64,000 nucleotides of DNA from Marinomonas sargassi. Lineage in GTDB: Bacteria; Pseudomonadota; Gammaproteobacteria; Pseudomonadales; Marinomonadaceae. The translations under genes and the position numbers were made by a program. The stretch covers positions 186,001 through 250,000 of the forward strand of contig NZ_JAOVZB010000002.1 of NCBI RefSeq assembly GCF_025716875.1, read 5' to 3'. This document shows, in pieces, positions 49,067 through 58,145 of the stretch (its first letter is position 1; every line of letters starts with the position of its first letter). The notes under the pieces were generated by a model. That model did no database searches. It was not told the DNA's origin and worked only from the letters and a program-made list of their open reading frames with translations.

Positions 49067-50299
49067 GTGCACCTTCTTGTTATAGGTTACGTCTGGCCCG
49101 AACCCAATTCTTCTGCAGCGGGCAGCAGAATGATGCAATTACTCAATTGTTTCCACAAACAAAAGTGGCAGATCTCTTTTGCCAGTCCGGCCCAAGAAAC
49201 CGAACATATGGCTGACCTTTCAAAACTTGATATTCAGTGCGATAAAATCGAACTTAACAACACGTCATTCGATCAATATATCGCACAAAAGAAACCAGAC
49301 ATTGTTATGTTTGACCGTTTTATGATGGAAGAACAGTTCGGCTGGCGAGTAGAAAAACACAGCCCAGATTCCCTTAGAGTATTAAACACTGAAGATTTAC
49401 ACTCACTTAGACAAGCACGAGAAAAAGCAGTCAAACAGGATCGTTCATTCCAAATTAATGACCTACATTGTGATCATGGCATTAGGGAAATTGCCGCTAT
49501 CCATAGATCAGATTTAACATTAATGATCTCTTCTACAGAGACTAAACTCCTCATAGATCATTTTAATGTGCCAGAAACACATCTACTCCACCTTCCCTTT
49601 ATGCTAGATAAGCCACCTGAGCTCGACTCACTGCTCCCCTTCGAGCAAAGAGAACACTTCATTAGCATTGGCAACTTTCGCCATGCCCCCAACTGGGATG
49701 CGGTTTTGCAGTTAAAAACTCAAATCTGGCCCAAAATTCGTAAGCGACTCCCAAAAGCAGAACTGCATATCTATGGCGCTTACCCCCCACCAAAAGCCAC
49801 CCAGCTAAATAATGCAAAAGAAGGTTTCTTAGTGAAAGGTTGGGCTGAAGACGCCAAAGAAGTCATGGAGAAAGCACGAATATGCTTAGCTCCTCTTCGT
49901 TTTGGGGCAGGCATAAAAGGCAAATTGGTTGAAGCCATGCAAACTGGTACCGCAAGTATTACAACCTCAATTGGTGCCGAATCTATGCACCAGCCTTTAC
50001 CATGGAATGGTGTCGTAACTGACGACTTCAACACCCTTGCGGACGCTGCCGTTTCCTTATATCAAAATAAGACCGACTGGCAGCTAATGCAGAACAATGG
50101 CATGCAAATCCTCAATACTCACTACCAAGCATCAGAATGGGAGCCCAAACTCATTCAAAGGCTCGCGTTGCAAGTTCAGTTAAAAGACACCCTCAGAAAG
50201 AAGCACTTCTTAGGGTTAATGATGAGGCACCATAGCTTAAAAAGCACTCAATACATGTCCCAATGGATCGAGCTCAAAAACACCATTACAGACAAATAA
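49067..50299 (+). CDS. Glycosyltransferase, family 4 like
   Basis: A 410-residue GT-B fold protein. The N-terminal half begins HLLVIGYVWPEPNSSAAGSRM. The C-terminal half has FISIGNFRHAPNWDAV, the donor-binding KGWAEDAKEVMEKARICLAPLRFGAGIKGKLVEAM with the family E(x)7E-like region, and NTHYQASEWEP. The start is GTG at 49067-49069, about 8 nt after TGAGA. No other polysaccharide genes are near, so donor and acceptor are unknown; a role in envelope glycans is likely. Confidence 0.85.
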   Translation: MHLLVIGYVWPEPNSSAAGSRMMQLLNCFHKQKWQISFASPAQETEHMADLSKLDIQCDKIELNNTSFDQYIAQKKPDIVMFDRFMMEEQFGWRVEKHSPDSLRVLNTEDLHSLRQAREKAVKQDRSFQINDLHCDHGIREIAAIHRSDLTLMISSTETKLLIDHFNVPETHLLHLPFMLDKPPELDSLLPFEQREHFISIGNFRHAPNWDAVLQLKTQIWPKIRKRLPKAELHIYGAYPPPKATQLNNAKEGFLVKGWAEDAKEVMEKARICLAPLRFGAGIKGKLVEAMQTGTASITTSIGAESMHQPLPWNGVVTDDFNTLADAAVSLYQNKTDWQLMQNNGMQILNTHYQASEWEPKLIQRLALQVQLKDTLRKKHFLGLMMRHHSLKSTQYMSQWIELKNTITDK

Positions 50300-50300
50300 A

Positions 50301-50336
50301 AAATGCCCTGAGCGATTGAAGCCGCTCAGGGCATTT
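50301..50336. terminator. Bidirectional terminator between glycosyltransferase and YebC-family genes
   Basis: Stem AAATGCCCTGAGCG/CGCTCAGGGCATTT with an 8-nt loop, flanked by A- and T-runs, between convergent genes. Confidence 0.92.
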
Positions 50337-50370
50337 TTATAGATAACATTAATTCGATAAAAACGGAGAA

Positions 50371-51087
50371 TTAAAACTCAGCGTTGTGGTAAACACGCTG
50401 CACGTCATCAAGATCGTTCAATAGATCTAAGAAACGTTCGAATTGCTCTACATCTTCACCTGATATTTCAGTTGTTGTTTGTGGTACAAACTGAATCTCA
50501 TCAATATCAAATTCAATATCACCAAAAGCTTCTGTAATAGCAGCTTTGGCTTTACCGTACTCAGTATTCGGCGCGAAAACAGTTACCTTGCCGTCATCCA
50601 ATTCAATATCGGTAACATCCACGTCAGCCATCATTAGAGCTTCTAGAACCGCTTCTTCGTCGTCACCAGCGAAAACAAAGATAGCGCTGTGGTCAAACAT
50701 ATGACTCACACTACCTTGACCACCGATCTTAGATTTCACCTTGTTGAAACAAGTACGAACATCACCAAAAGTACGGTTAGGATTATCAGATAAGCAATCC
50801 ACTATGACCATAGTATTACCTGGGCCAAAACCTTCATAACGGGCAGTATCAAAATCTTCACCACCACCGCCTTTAGCCTTATCAATCGCCTTATCGATGA
50901 CGTGGGTTGGAACTTGGTCCTTCTTCGCTCTATCAATTAATGAACGAAGGGCTAAATTACCGTTAGGATCAATGCCACCAGATTTTGCGCAAACATATAT
51001 TTCACGGCCATATTTACTGTATACCTTGGCTTTTTGATCTGACGTTTTCGCCATGGACTCTTTGCGGTTTTGAAAGGCTCTGCCCAT
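50371..51087 (-). CDS. YebC/PmpR family regulator (YeeN type)
   Basis: A 238-residue protein with the three YebC domains: [22 protein letters not shown] at the start, [28 protein letters not shown], and [23 protein letters not shown]. The family was first seen as DNA-binding regulators (PmpR) and more recently as helpers of translation through polyproline. The start MGRAFQNRK marks the YeeN subgroup rather than the ruvC-linked YebC. It is monocistronic. Confidence 0.92.
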   Translation of the reverse strand: MGRAFQNRKESMAKTSDQKAKVYSKYGREIYVCAKSGGIDPNGNLALRSLIDRAKKDQVPTHVIDKAIDKAKGGGGEDFDTARYEGFGPGNTMVIVDCLSDNPNRTFGDVRTCFNKVKSKIGGQGSVSHMFDHSAIFVFAGDDEEAVLEALMMADVDVTDIELDDGKVTVFAPNTEYGKAKAAITEAFGDIEFDIDEIQFVPQTTTEISGEDVEQFERFLDLLNDLDDVQRVYHNAEF

Positions 51088-51201
51088 TAGATATTCCTAT
51101 TCTTTAAAATCTTAAAACGCCGATTCTAACGTGTCCCCTAAAAAGAAGGAACCTATTCAGTTAGATAAATCGCTTATTCAAATCTATAAATAACCTATCT
51201 T

Positions 51202-52380
51202 TTACCCCACCCTATCGACTGATAGCCCTTTTACCACCAAAGACAAGGTATAAATTGCCCTATCTAAATCTTCTTCATTAACGCGGGTAAAGTTCAATCT
51301 TAAATAAGCATCATCTAACATGTGATCCGAGGAGAAAAACGGTTTTCCGGGTAACACCAAGACTTGCTCTTGCAAAGCGCGCTCCATCACTAGCATGGAG
51401 GAAACACCCTCTGGCAATCTAACCCAAAAGAACATGCCACCCGCTGGAATGCGATACGAAATCTGATTGCCCAAATATTTCAACAAGGCATCCGCCATAG
51501 CATCACGCTTTTTCTTATACACAGCTTTCAGTTTAGCTATATGAAGGAGGTACTGACCTGAACCTAAGAAATGGCTCACCATCATTTGTGCAAGACGATT
51601 AGTATGCAAGTCAGTTGCCTGCTTCACTTTCTCAAAATAAGGCATTAACTCTTCATCGCATGCCATATAGCCCACCCTTAAACCGGGCCAAAGCACTTTT
51701 GAAAAACTCCCCAAATACACCCAAGAAGAAGTTTTTAACATACTTGATATAGGGGGCAATTTAATCTCTTCATAACAAAGCTCACCATAAGGGTCATCCT
51801 CTATAAGCAAAACGTTCTTTTTTTCTAGTAACGAGGCAATTTCTTTACGTCTTTCTAGACTGTAACAATGGCCAGAAGGATTCTGGAAATTAGGGATCAT
51901 ATAGACAGCTTTTGGTTTGTACTCTTCCAGCTTTTCCTCAAAATCCTTTACAGACATACCAAATTCATCGGAAGTAACTCCCTGAATATTGGCACCTTGC
52001 AACCTAAATACCTGACAGGCCGCCAAGTAAGTCGGCTGCTCAGTAAGTATCGTGGCGCTGTTATCCAATACTGAGCGACTCACAATATCCAAGCCTTGCT
52101 GCGAACCATTTGTTACTAAGACTGCTTTCTGCCGATCAAGCCCCCGTCCAGCCAATATCTGAGCGATGTGTTGCTGCAAAACCGCCTCGCCATCGCTCGC
52201 CCCATACTGTCGACTATCTAGCAATTGATTAACATCTGGATACGCAGGCATCAAAGCATCGTCTGGCAAGCCACCCGCTAAAGAAATGATGTTTGGTTGC
52301 TGGCTATAATGTAATAATTCACGAACCAAGGATGGTTCCATATTTGAAACTGAGGAATTTAAAAGATGTGAAATATCCAT
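51202..52380 (-). CDS. PLP-dependent class I/II aminotransferase
   Basis: A 392-residue fold-type I aminotransferase. PLP Lys is in YLGSFSKVLWPGLRVGYM, the cofactor Asp/Tyr region in IEDDPYGELCYE, and the N-terminal LLHYSQQPNIISLAGGLPDD is typical of LysN-like and MocR-related enzymes that act on 2-aminoadipate, branched-chain or aromatic amino acids. There is no N-terminal DNA-binding domain, so it is an enzyme rather than a MocR regulator. The substrate cannot be fixed from sequence. Confidence 0.87.
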   Translation of the reverse strand: MDISHLLNSSVSNMEPSLVRELLHYSQQPNIISLAGGLPDDALMPAYPDVNQLLDSRQYGASDGEAVLQQHIAQILAGRGLDRQKAVLVTNGSQQGLDIVSRSVLDNSATILTEQPTYLAACQVFRLQGANIQGVTSDEFGMSVKDFEEKLEEYKPKAVYMIPNFQNPSGHCYSLERRKEIASLLEKKNVLLIEDDPYGELCYEEIKLPPISSMLKTSSWVYLGSFSKVLWPGLRVGYMACDEELMPYFEKVKQATDLHTNRLAQMMVSHFLGSGQYLLHIAKLKAVYKKKRDAMADALLKYLGNQISYRIPAGGMFFWVRLPEGVSSMLVMERALQEQVLVLPGKPFFSSDHMLDDAYLRLNFTRVNEEDLDRAIYTLSLVVKGLSVDRVG

Positions 52381-52690
52381 ATAAAAGGAGACCTTATTGA
52401 TAAATAACAGCCACTAAAATCTCCTATATTTAGTGAGCAAAAAAGACACAGATCATGCTTTTCCGCACCATACAGAAAGCCTTCAGACTAAATGAGTATG
52501 AATAACTAAAGGCTTCTAAATAGTTCCTTATTTTTTGCACCAGCAAGAATAGCCAGCTTTCATTAATAAAATGTATAGTGAGTAAAATATGGAAAACGAT
52601 TAAAAGATGAGCCTCTAACTCATTAATTGATATATTCTAAAGCACGCTCCGAAACAGCTTTATCTCCAACAAACAGGAATCCTCTTTATT
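52381..52690. other. 310-bp intergenic region between divergent genes
   Basis: It carries the start regions of the aminotransferase (minus) and the BaeS-like kinase (plus). Two weak stem-loops are visible: CACTAAA/TTTAGTG (52412-52435), and AGAAAGCCTT with AAGGCTTCT (52474-52517, one bulge), the latter followed by TTATTTTTTG. No convincing small gene or named motif was found. Confidence 0.5.
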
Positions 52691-54097
52691 ATGTTGCCAT
52701 TAAAAGGCTTGAAAATTCGTCATAAGCTTTTTGCCGTCTTTGTATTAAGCAACGTTTTACTTATTGTATCTATGTGGCAGGTCTTTCAATGGAGCTTTGA
52801 CCGAGGCTTCGCTTCTTACGCAACAGAGCGGGATCGTGATTTTTTACAACAAATGGCCAACCGTACTGCCAACCGCTATTTCTTATTTAATGACTGGTCC
52901 GTTCTCATAAAAGAAAGCCAGCAAGAAAAAAAGTGGTACAAGGCTAAGCTAGATAATTTGCAAGATTTAATACCGCCTCCTAGCACCCCAAACTTGGATT
53001 TGATATACCCATCACAATACTACCGTCAGCGTTTTATTCTTTATGATGAGGATAAAAAAATTCTGATTGGTAAGGGGCGTTTTTCCGAAACAGAAACTCA
53101 CCCAGTCACCATTAACAACCAAACCGTAGGCTATGTTGGGCTTCGTTCAATTAGGGATATTGTTCAAGATCAGACTCTGCGTTTCGTTCGACAGCAAGGT
53201 GAAGCCTTTTTATTAATTTCAATATTCATGCTTGCCATCGCAGCCTTACTAACTTGGCCCTTAGCACAATGGTTATGCAAACCTTTATGCTCGATGCAAA
53301 GAGCGACAAAGAAATTAGCTGCTGGTCAATTTGACACCCGCATACCGGTTAAAGGCTCTGATGAACTTTCAGACTTAAGCTGTAATTTCAACCGGCTGGC
53401 CTGTACTTTAGAAAGCTCTCGAGAAGCCAGAAAGCGCTGGATTGCCGATACTGCCCATGAATTGCGCACTCCTGTAGCTATCTTACGAGGTGAAATTGAA
53501 GCCATGCAAGATGGCATCATCAAACCTAGCAATGAGAGCTTAGCGTCGCTACACCATGAAACACTGCATATTGCCCGTCTTATTGATGATTTAAACCAAC
53601 TGTCTATGCATGATATTGGCAGCTTGAACTATGAGATGGAAAGCTTAGCCATTACCGACATTATTGATCAAGTAAGCGGCTCTATGTTACTGCCGTTTAA
53701 AGAAGCAAACATTGAATTAAAGGTCATCAATAAACTAACAAAATCGGCTAAGGTTCTAGGGGATGGAGACAGACTGCATCAGCTATTTACCAATTTAATG
53801 AATAACTCATTGAAATACACTAATGCTCCGGGCTGTCTCACTATACACTCCTATAAGCAAAATAAAAAAATTATCGTTACCTTTGAGGATTCAGCTCCAG
53901 GGGTAAGAGAAGAAGAAAAAGACAAAATCTTTGAACAATTTTATCGAGTTGAAAACTCTCGTAACAGAGCAACCGGTGGACGCGGTTTAGGTCTATCAAT
54001 ATGCTCGAGCATAGTGGACGGACACCAAGGTAATATTTCTGCCTATGACTCCCAAGATGGGGGCCTAGGCATCAAAATCGAATTCCCATTACGTTAG
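52691..54097 (+). CDS. baeS: Sensor histidine kinase, BaeS-like
   Basis: Inner-membrane sensor for envelope stress in the BaeSR family. The 468-residue protein has a first membrane helix (about 13-33), a periplasmic domain (about 34-172), a second helix (about 173-195) and HAMP. HisKA follows with the H-box WIADTAHELRTPVAILRGEIEAMQ (BaeS signature), then the ATPase boxes (LFTNLMNNSLKYTN, DSAPGV, GRGLGLSI). The response-regulator gene follows after 17 nt. The mdtABC/acrD-type pump genes usual for BaeSR are not in the window, so its regulon is unknown. Confidence 0.85.
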   Translation: MLPLKGLKIRHKLFAVFVLSNVLLIVSMWQVFQWSFDRGFASYATERDRDFLQQMANRTANRYFLFNDWSVLIKESQQEKKWYKAKLDNLQDLIPPPSTPNLDLIYPSQYYRQRFILYDEDKKILIGKGRFSETETHPVTINNQTVGYVGLRSIRDIVQDQTLRFVRQQGEAFLLISIFMLAIAALLTWPLAQWLCKPLCSMQRATKKLAAGQFDTRIPVKGSDELSDLSCNFNRLACTLESSREARKRWIADTAHELRTPVAILRGEIEAMQDGIIKPSNESLASLHHETLHIARLIDDLNQLSMHDIGSLNYEMESLAITDIIDQVSGSMLLPFKEANIELKVINKLTKSAKVLGDGDRLHQLFTNLMNNSLKYTNAPGCLTIHSYKQNKKIIVTFEDSAPGVREEEKDKIFEQFYRVENSRNRATGGRGLGLSICSSIVDGHQGNISAYDSQDGGLGIKIEFPLR

Positions 54098-54114
54098 ATG
54101 GACACACAAAAACT

Positions 54115-54792
54115 ATGAACAAAGTATTAATCATCGAAGACGAACCAAAACTAGCGGAACTTATGGCAGCTTACCTAGCACAAGCAGGGTATGAACATCA
54201 CCATTTAGACAGAGGCGACATTGCGGTTGATTATATCAAGAACAACCCTATCGACTTAATCCTCTTAGACCTCATGCTGCCTGGCTTAGATGGCGTGGAA
54301 ATTTGCAAACAAGTCCGTCAGTTTAGCGCTGTCCCTATTATTATGGTGACCGCGAAAGCGGAAGAAATTGACAGATTAATCGGTCTAGAAATGGGCGCAG
54401 ATGACTATGTATGCAAACCCTTCAGCCCTCGCGAGATCGTTGCCCGTGTAAAAGCTAACCTTCGACGCGTACAACTTGATCAAGAAGAAGCTCCCCGAAA
54501 CGATGGTTTTGAGCTAGACACTAACCGCTTAAGAGTGACTTACAAAGGTGAGTTAATTGACTTAACAACAGTAGAGTTTCAACTATTTCAATTACTGATA
54601 GCTGAACCCGGTCGAGTATTTGGTCGAGATCACATTATGAAAAGTATATACTCCGATAGCAGAGTGGTTAGCGATAGAACAATCGACAGCCATATAAAAA
54701 AGCTACGTAAGAAAATTGCAGCCGTAGCGCCAGAGCTAAATGCCATACACTCAGTCTATGGTGCAGGCTATCGATTTGAGAACATCGACTAA
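54115..54792 (+). CDS. baeR: OmpR-family response regulator, BaeR-like
   Basis: Partner regulator of the preceding kinase. The 225-residue protein has a receiver domain (1-118) with acidic pair EDE (8-10), phospho-acceptor Asp in LILLDLMLPG and Lys in VCKPFSPRE, and a winged-helix DNA-binding domain (about 130-223; VEFQLFQLLIAEPGRVFGRDHI, DRTIDSHIKKLRKKI). A MITE-like element begins 3 nt after its stop codon, so its natural 3' end may have been altered. Confidence 0.9.
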   Translation: MNKVLIIEDEPKLAELMAAYLAQAGYEHHHLDRGDIAVDYIKNNPIDLILLDLMLPGLDGVEICKQVRQFSAVPIIMVTAKAEEIDRLIGLEMGADDYVCKPFSPREIVARVKANLRRVQLDQEEAPRNDGFELDTNRLRVTYKGELIDLTTVEFQLFQLLIAEPGRVFGRDHIMKSIYSDSRVVSDRTIDSHIKKLRKKIAAVAPELNAIHSVYGAGYRFENID

Positions 54793-54794
54793 CC

Positions 54795-55028
54795 TTAAGG
54801 AAGGTGAGAATAAGTCTTCTGAGCTTCAGTCTTATCAGAGAAACGGTCTATAACTCTTAACACCGAGAGGCCATTTCTCTGAAAGACCCGAAGGGCGTGG
54901 GCTAAGCACTTTTTATTCTTTGTTAAGCTTCTTGCAAATATGTTCAATATTGGACGGCGAAGCCTGCCTCGAATAATAAAGGTTTATCCACACGCTGAAG
55001 CCAGTGGACTTATGCGTACCTTCCTTAA
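54795..55028. mobile_element. MITE-like element with imperfect ~35-bp terminal inverted repeats and TTAA target duplications
   Basis: The left end reads TTAAGGAAGGT, four unmatched bases, ATAAGTC, then CTG and GCTTCAG. The right end, read on the other strand, gives the same series: TTAAGGAAGGT, ATAAGTC, CTG, GCTTCAG, with a few mismatches and one gap. TTAA at both outer edges (54795-54798 and 55025-55028) may be the target duplication, which fits the YTAR targets of part of the IS5 family. The about 226-bp interior has no transposase and contains several small hairpins, such as CAGAGAAA/TTTCTCTG. No intact parent IS is in the window. Confidence 0.75.
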
Positions 55029-55063
55029 TAGACTGGTTTATGCACCTTCTATTTATTAAGGAA
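55021..55063 (+). promoter_or_regulatory. Stem that would mask the ribosome-binding site of the AEC transporter gene
   Basis: TTCCTTAATA (55021-55030, the right edge of the MITE) is perfectly complementary to TATTAAGGAA (55054-55063), which contains the ribosome-binding site for the GTG at 55068. The same strand at the MITE right end also pairs with its left end over 11 bp, so two exclusive folds are possible if transcription crosses the element. Confidence 0.5.
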
Positions 55064-55067
55064 AGAT

Positions 55068-56018
55068 GTGAATAACTTCTTAGATGTACTAGCGTTTTCT
55101 TTTTCGATCACCATGCCGATTTTTTTAATACTGGGGCTAGGTGTGGTGCTTTATCGAATAAAACTCATCAATGATAACTTCATTGATACTGCATCTAAGT
55201 TAGTATTTAACGTTACCCTTCCCGCTTTACTCTTTATCAGTATTTCAAAAACCAGTTTCAGTAGTGACACCAACTTTTCTCTGGTTCTTTATGCCATGGC
55301 AGCGGTATTTGCCACCTACCTTTTTTTAGAGTTTTTCATGAGGTACCTCGAAAAAGACAAAGCAGACCGCGCCGTCTTAATACAAGGTGCTTTCCGCTCA
55401 AACATGGGAATAATAGGCCTTGCTTATTGTGTTAACGCCTATGGCGATGGCGTTTATGCTGTTGCCTCTGTTTATCTAGGTGGAGTAACAGTACTTTTTA
55501 ACATCCTTTCGGTAATTGGTTTAAGTAGAGGACTTGGGGGAGATATAAACACCTTAGGCATTATTAAAAACATCGCTAAGAACCCTCTTATCATCGCCAT
55601 TGTGGCAGCGTTTGTGATGTCTCTTGCCTCTTTAAAACTGCCCGAAACTCTTTTTAGAGCTGGGGATTATTTTGCGCAAATGACACTACCTTTAGCCCTA
55701 CTATGCGCTGGTGCCTCACTTAACTTTAACTCTCTTAAGAAGGGGATTTTCGGGGCTCTTATCGCCTCTTTTGGAAAACTCGTCTTCATCCCCATCACTT
55801 TGACATTTGGCGGCTATTTACTTGGTTATCGTGATATGGAACTTGGCGTTCTCTTCTTGATGGCATCGGCACCAACCGCATCAGCCAGCTATATTATGGT
55901 CAGAGCAATGAAAGGAAATTCAGAGTTAGCAGCAAATATTATTGTCATCACCACAATTGCTTCCTTGATTACCACCAGCATCGGAGTTACTTTGTTGAGA
56001 GCTATGAACCTAATCTAA
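55068..56018 (+). CDS. AEC (auxin efflux carrier) family transporter
   Basis: A 316-residue inner-membrane permease with about ten hydrophobic segments and the AEC-family duplications (LILGLGVVLYRIKLI, AFRSNMGIIGLAYC, LALLCAGASLN, SAPTASASYIMVRAM). Bacterial relatives move malate, malonate or similar organic acids, direction uncertain. The start is GTG at 55068-55070; the ATG two bases upstream runs into a stop. The DctB/DctD-like genes follow after 43 nt, so it may be part of a dicarboxylate-responsive unit. Confidence 0.87.
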   Translation: MNNFLDVLAFSFSITMPIFLILGLGVVLYRIKLINDNFIDTASKLVFNVTLPALLFISISKTSFSSDTNFSLVLYAMAAVFATYLFLEFFMRYLEKDKADRAVLIQGAFRSNMGIIGLAYCVNAYGDGVYAVASVYLGGVTVLFNILSVIGLSRGLGGDINTLGIIKNIAKNPLIIAIVAAFVMSLASLKLPETLFRAGDYFAQMTLPLALLCAGASLNFNSLKKGIFGALIASFGKLVFIPITLTFGGYLLGYRDMELGVLFLMASAPTASASYIMVRAMKGNSELAANIIVITTIASLITTSIGVTLLRAMNLI

Positions 56019-56061
56019 ATACCCACAGTGTTTACATAATAATAAAAGGCCTAGTGATCAC

Positions 56062-58143
56062 TTGTTTTCTAAATTAAATCAAAACCGCCTTCTTTCTCTA
56101 TTATATGGATTAGGGTTACTCACTCTGATCTTTCTCGGCGTTCACTCCATCGCTTATCAATTTCTGATTATTGATAAGCATTCCGAGGGGCAAAATAGGC
56201 TTCTCGACTATGTGGTAGAGCTACGCGAAGAGTTAAAGACCTATCAAATCCTTCCTTATGCTCTTACCGACAACCCTTCTTTACTATCCTATATAAAATA
56301 TCCTGATAACCCTGTACTCGCCGACCGATTAAAACGTCACTTAGAAGACCTCACTCAAGTCTCCAAAACACAAGGCTGGTTTATTTTCTCTAAACAAGGA
56401 GGGCTACTTCTTTCCAACGAGCAATCCTCTAATTTTGTCTTTAGTGATTATTTCGACGAAGCACTATTTAGTAAGCGCCTGAAAGAACATCAAGGAGAAC
56501 ATCTACTGCTTGCTGGAAGAAGCCTCACCAACCAAGAGACCATTCATTTAGCCCTTGCCCCTGTTTACAATACTAGTGGGTTAGTGGGTGCCGTTGGTGT
56601 CCGTATTAATATTGACCAGTTGATAGATAGGTGGAACCTATTCCATGAGCTCGCTGCCATTACAGATAATCAATCTCGGGCCGTCTTCTCCCACAAATCC
56701 AATTATGATTTAAATTCAGATTGGTTAAGCAAAAAGAAAAACATTCGTTTTTTAGATGGCACGCAAGCGGAAGTCTACCAAACCCAGAAAGAGTACTTCC
56801 TACTACAAAGCGTTTTATTGGATGATTTGCAGTGGGAAATCCACCTCTTTGCCGATATGAGAAGCACCCAAACAGAAGCTCGACAAATCGCCTCTTTTGC
56901 CCTCGCATTATGCGCTCTTGCTTCATTATTTTGGCTTTACCGCCGTGAACGCGCCTTAAAAATCGCTTCCAAGAAAGAAAATAAAATCTTGATTGAAGAC
57001 AGTGCTCAGCGACAACGAGCCCTAATAGAAAATACTCATGTGGGCCTAATGCAGCTCACAAGATACGGTGAAATCTCTTTTGTTAACCCTATGGGGTTAC
57101 GTTATTTAGGTCAGAATAAACAACTACACAATCACCGACTTACCGATTTCTTACCAAATCTGGAAGAGAACACATTCGTTCGCTCTTTCATCTTAGAACT
57201 AAAGAAACAACAAAGACCTCCTGCTCACTTAGCTACAGACTTTATTGAACAAGAAGTCACCCTTCAAAAAGGCGACCATACCTATTTCCCTGCTTTGCTG
57301 TCTATTTCGGCTCTAGAATGGAGTGACTCTCAAGGCTATCTGGTCACTTTTATCAACATCAGTAAACGGAAAAAAGCTGAATTGAGTTTAGTGGAAGCTA
57401 ATAGTCGACTAGAAGAAAGAGTTCTCGAAAGAACAAGAGCCTTAGAAGACACCCAACAAGAATTATTAAGAGCAGAAAAGTTAGCAGCAATCGGAAAAAT
57501 GTCGACAGCCATTACCCATGAAATCAATCAACCTTTAACTGGTATCAAAAACCTCGCTTACACCACAGAACTATTACTAAAGAGAAAAAATATCGAGCAA
57601 GCCTTAAGCACCTTACCCGATCTAATCTCTTTGGTTGGCAGAGTGCAGACACTCACCAATGGGCTCAAAGTATTTGCTTATCAAAGACCTGAACACCTAT
57701 CTGCCATTTCCATCAAAAAATCCATCATGGTTGCTATCGAAAACTTAGGTGACGAGGCCCAGAATGCCAATTGGAACATTCAAATAAACGAGACTGATAA
57801 AGTCATTGCAGAGGCCACACGGTTAGAAAGGATCTTCTCAAACTTAATTAGTAATTCTTTACAAGCCTGCCAAGAAGCAGATATTCCACCTTCAATTAGT
57901 CTATTTTCAAAAAGCAATGAAAAGCAGATTACCATTTACTACCAAGATAACGGCCCTGGCATACAAGCAGAGAAGTTAAGCCATATTTTCGAACCATTTT
58001 TTACCACTAAGCCAATCGGTAAAGGGCTAGGGCTTGGATTAGCCATTAGCGCGAATTTAGCTAAGGATATGAATGGTTCATTAACCGCTTATAATAACTC
58101 ATCCTCCGAGCTGGTCTTCCAACTGACATTATTTAAGGCCTAG
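56062..58143 (+). CDS. dctB: DctB-like sensor histidine kinase
   Basis: Membrane kinase expected to sense an organic acid and phosphorylate the next gene's product. The 693-residue protein shows a helix (about 12-32), a large periplasmic double-PAS-like region (about 33-285), a second helix (about 288-306) and a cytoplasmic PAS domain (about 320-440). A coiled coil (SRLEERVLERTRALEDTQQELL), HisKA with ITHEINQPLTGIKN, and ATPase boxes (ERIFSNLISNSLQAC, DNGPGI, GKGLGLGLAI) follow. The start appears to be TTG at 56062-56064; no nearby ATG or GTG is in frame. Confidence 0.87.
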   Translation: MFSKLNQNRLLSLLYGLGLLTLIFLGVHSIAYQFLIIDKHSEGQNRLLDYVVELREELKTYQILPYALTDNPSLLSYIKYPDNPVLADRLKRHLEDLTQVSKTQGWFIFSKQGGLLLSNEQSSNFVFSDYFDEALFSKRLKEHQGEHLLLAGRSLTNQETIHLALAPVYNTSGLVGAVGVRINIDQLIDRWNLFHELAAITDNQSRAVFSHKSNYDLNSDWLSKKKNIRFLDGTQAEVYQTQKEYFLLQSVLLDDLQWEIHLFADMRSTQTEARQIASFALALCALASLFWLYRRERALKIASKKENKILIEDSAQRQRALIENTHVGLMQLTRYGEISFVNPMGLRYLGQNKQLHNHRLTDFLPNLEENTFVRSFILELKKQQRPPAHLATDFIEQEVTLQKGDHTYFPALLSISALEWSDSQGYLVTFINISKRKKAELSLVEANSRLEERVLERTRALEDTQQELLRAEKLAAIGKMSTAITHEINQPLTGIKNLAYTTELLLKRKNIEQALSTLPDLISLVGRVQTLTNGLKVFAYQRPEHLSAISIKKSIMVAIENLGDEAQNANWNIQINETDKVIAEATRLERIFSNLISNSLQACQEADIPPSISLFSKSNEKQITIYYQDNGPGIQAEKLSHIFEPFFTTKPIGKGLGLGLAISANLAKDMNGSLTAYNNSSSELVFQLTLFKA

Positions 58144-58145
58144 AC

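Noticed and set aside
52474-52517. A terminator or small RNA in the gap before the BaeS-like gene
   Set aside because: The stem is AT-rich with a bulge and a 24-nt loop, and no promoter or upstream plus-strand gene supports it.
54795-55067. A metabolite riboswitch controlling the AEC transporter gene
   Set aside because: The closing helix and anti-RBS pairing resemble a riboswitch, but no known aptamer core was recognised. The inverted repeats continue for about 35 bp with TTAA borders, which fits a MITE better. The switch idea is kept only as a side hypothesis.
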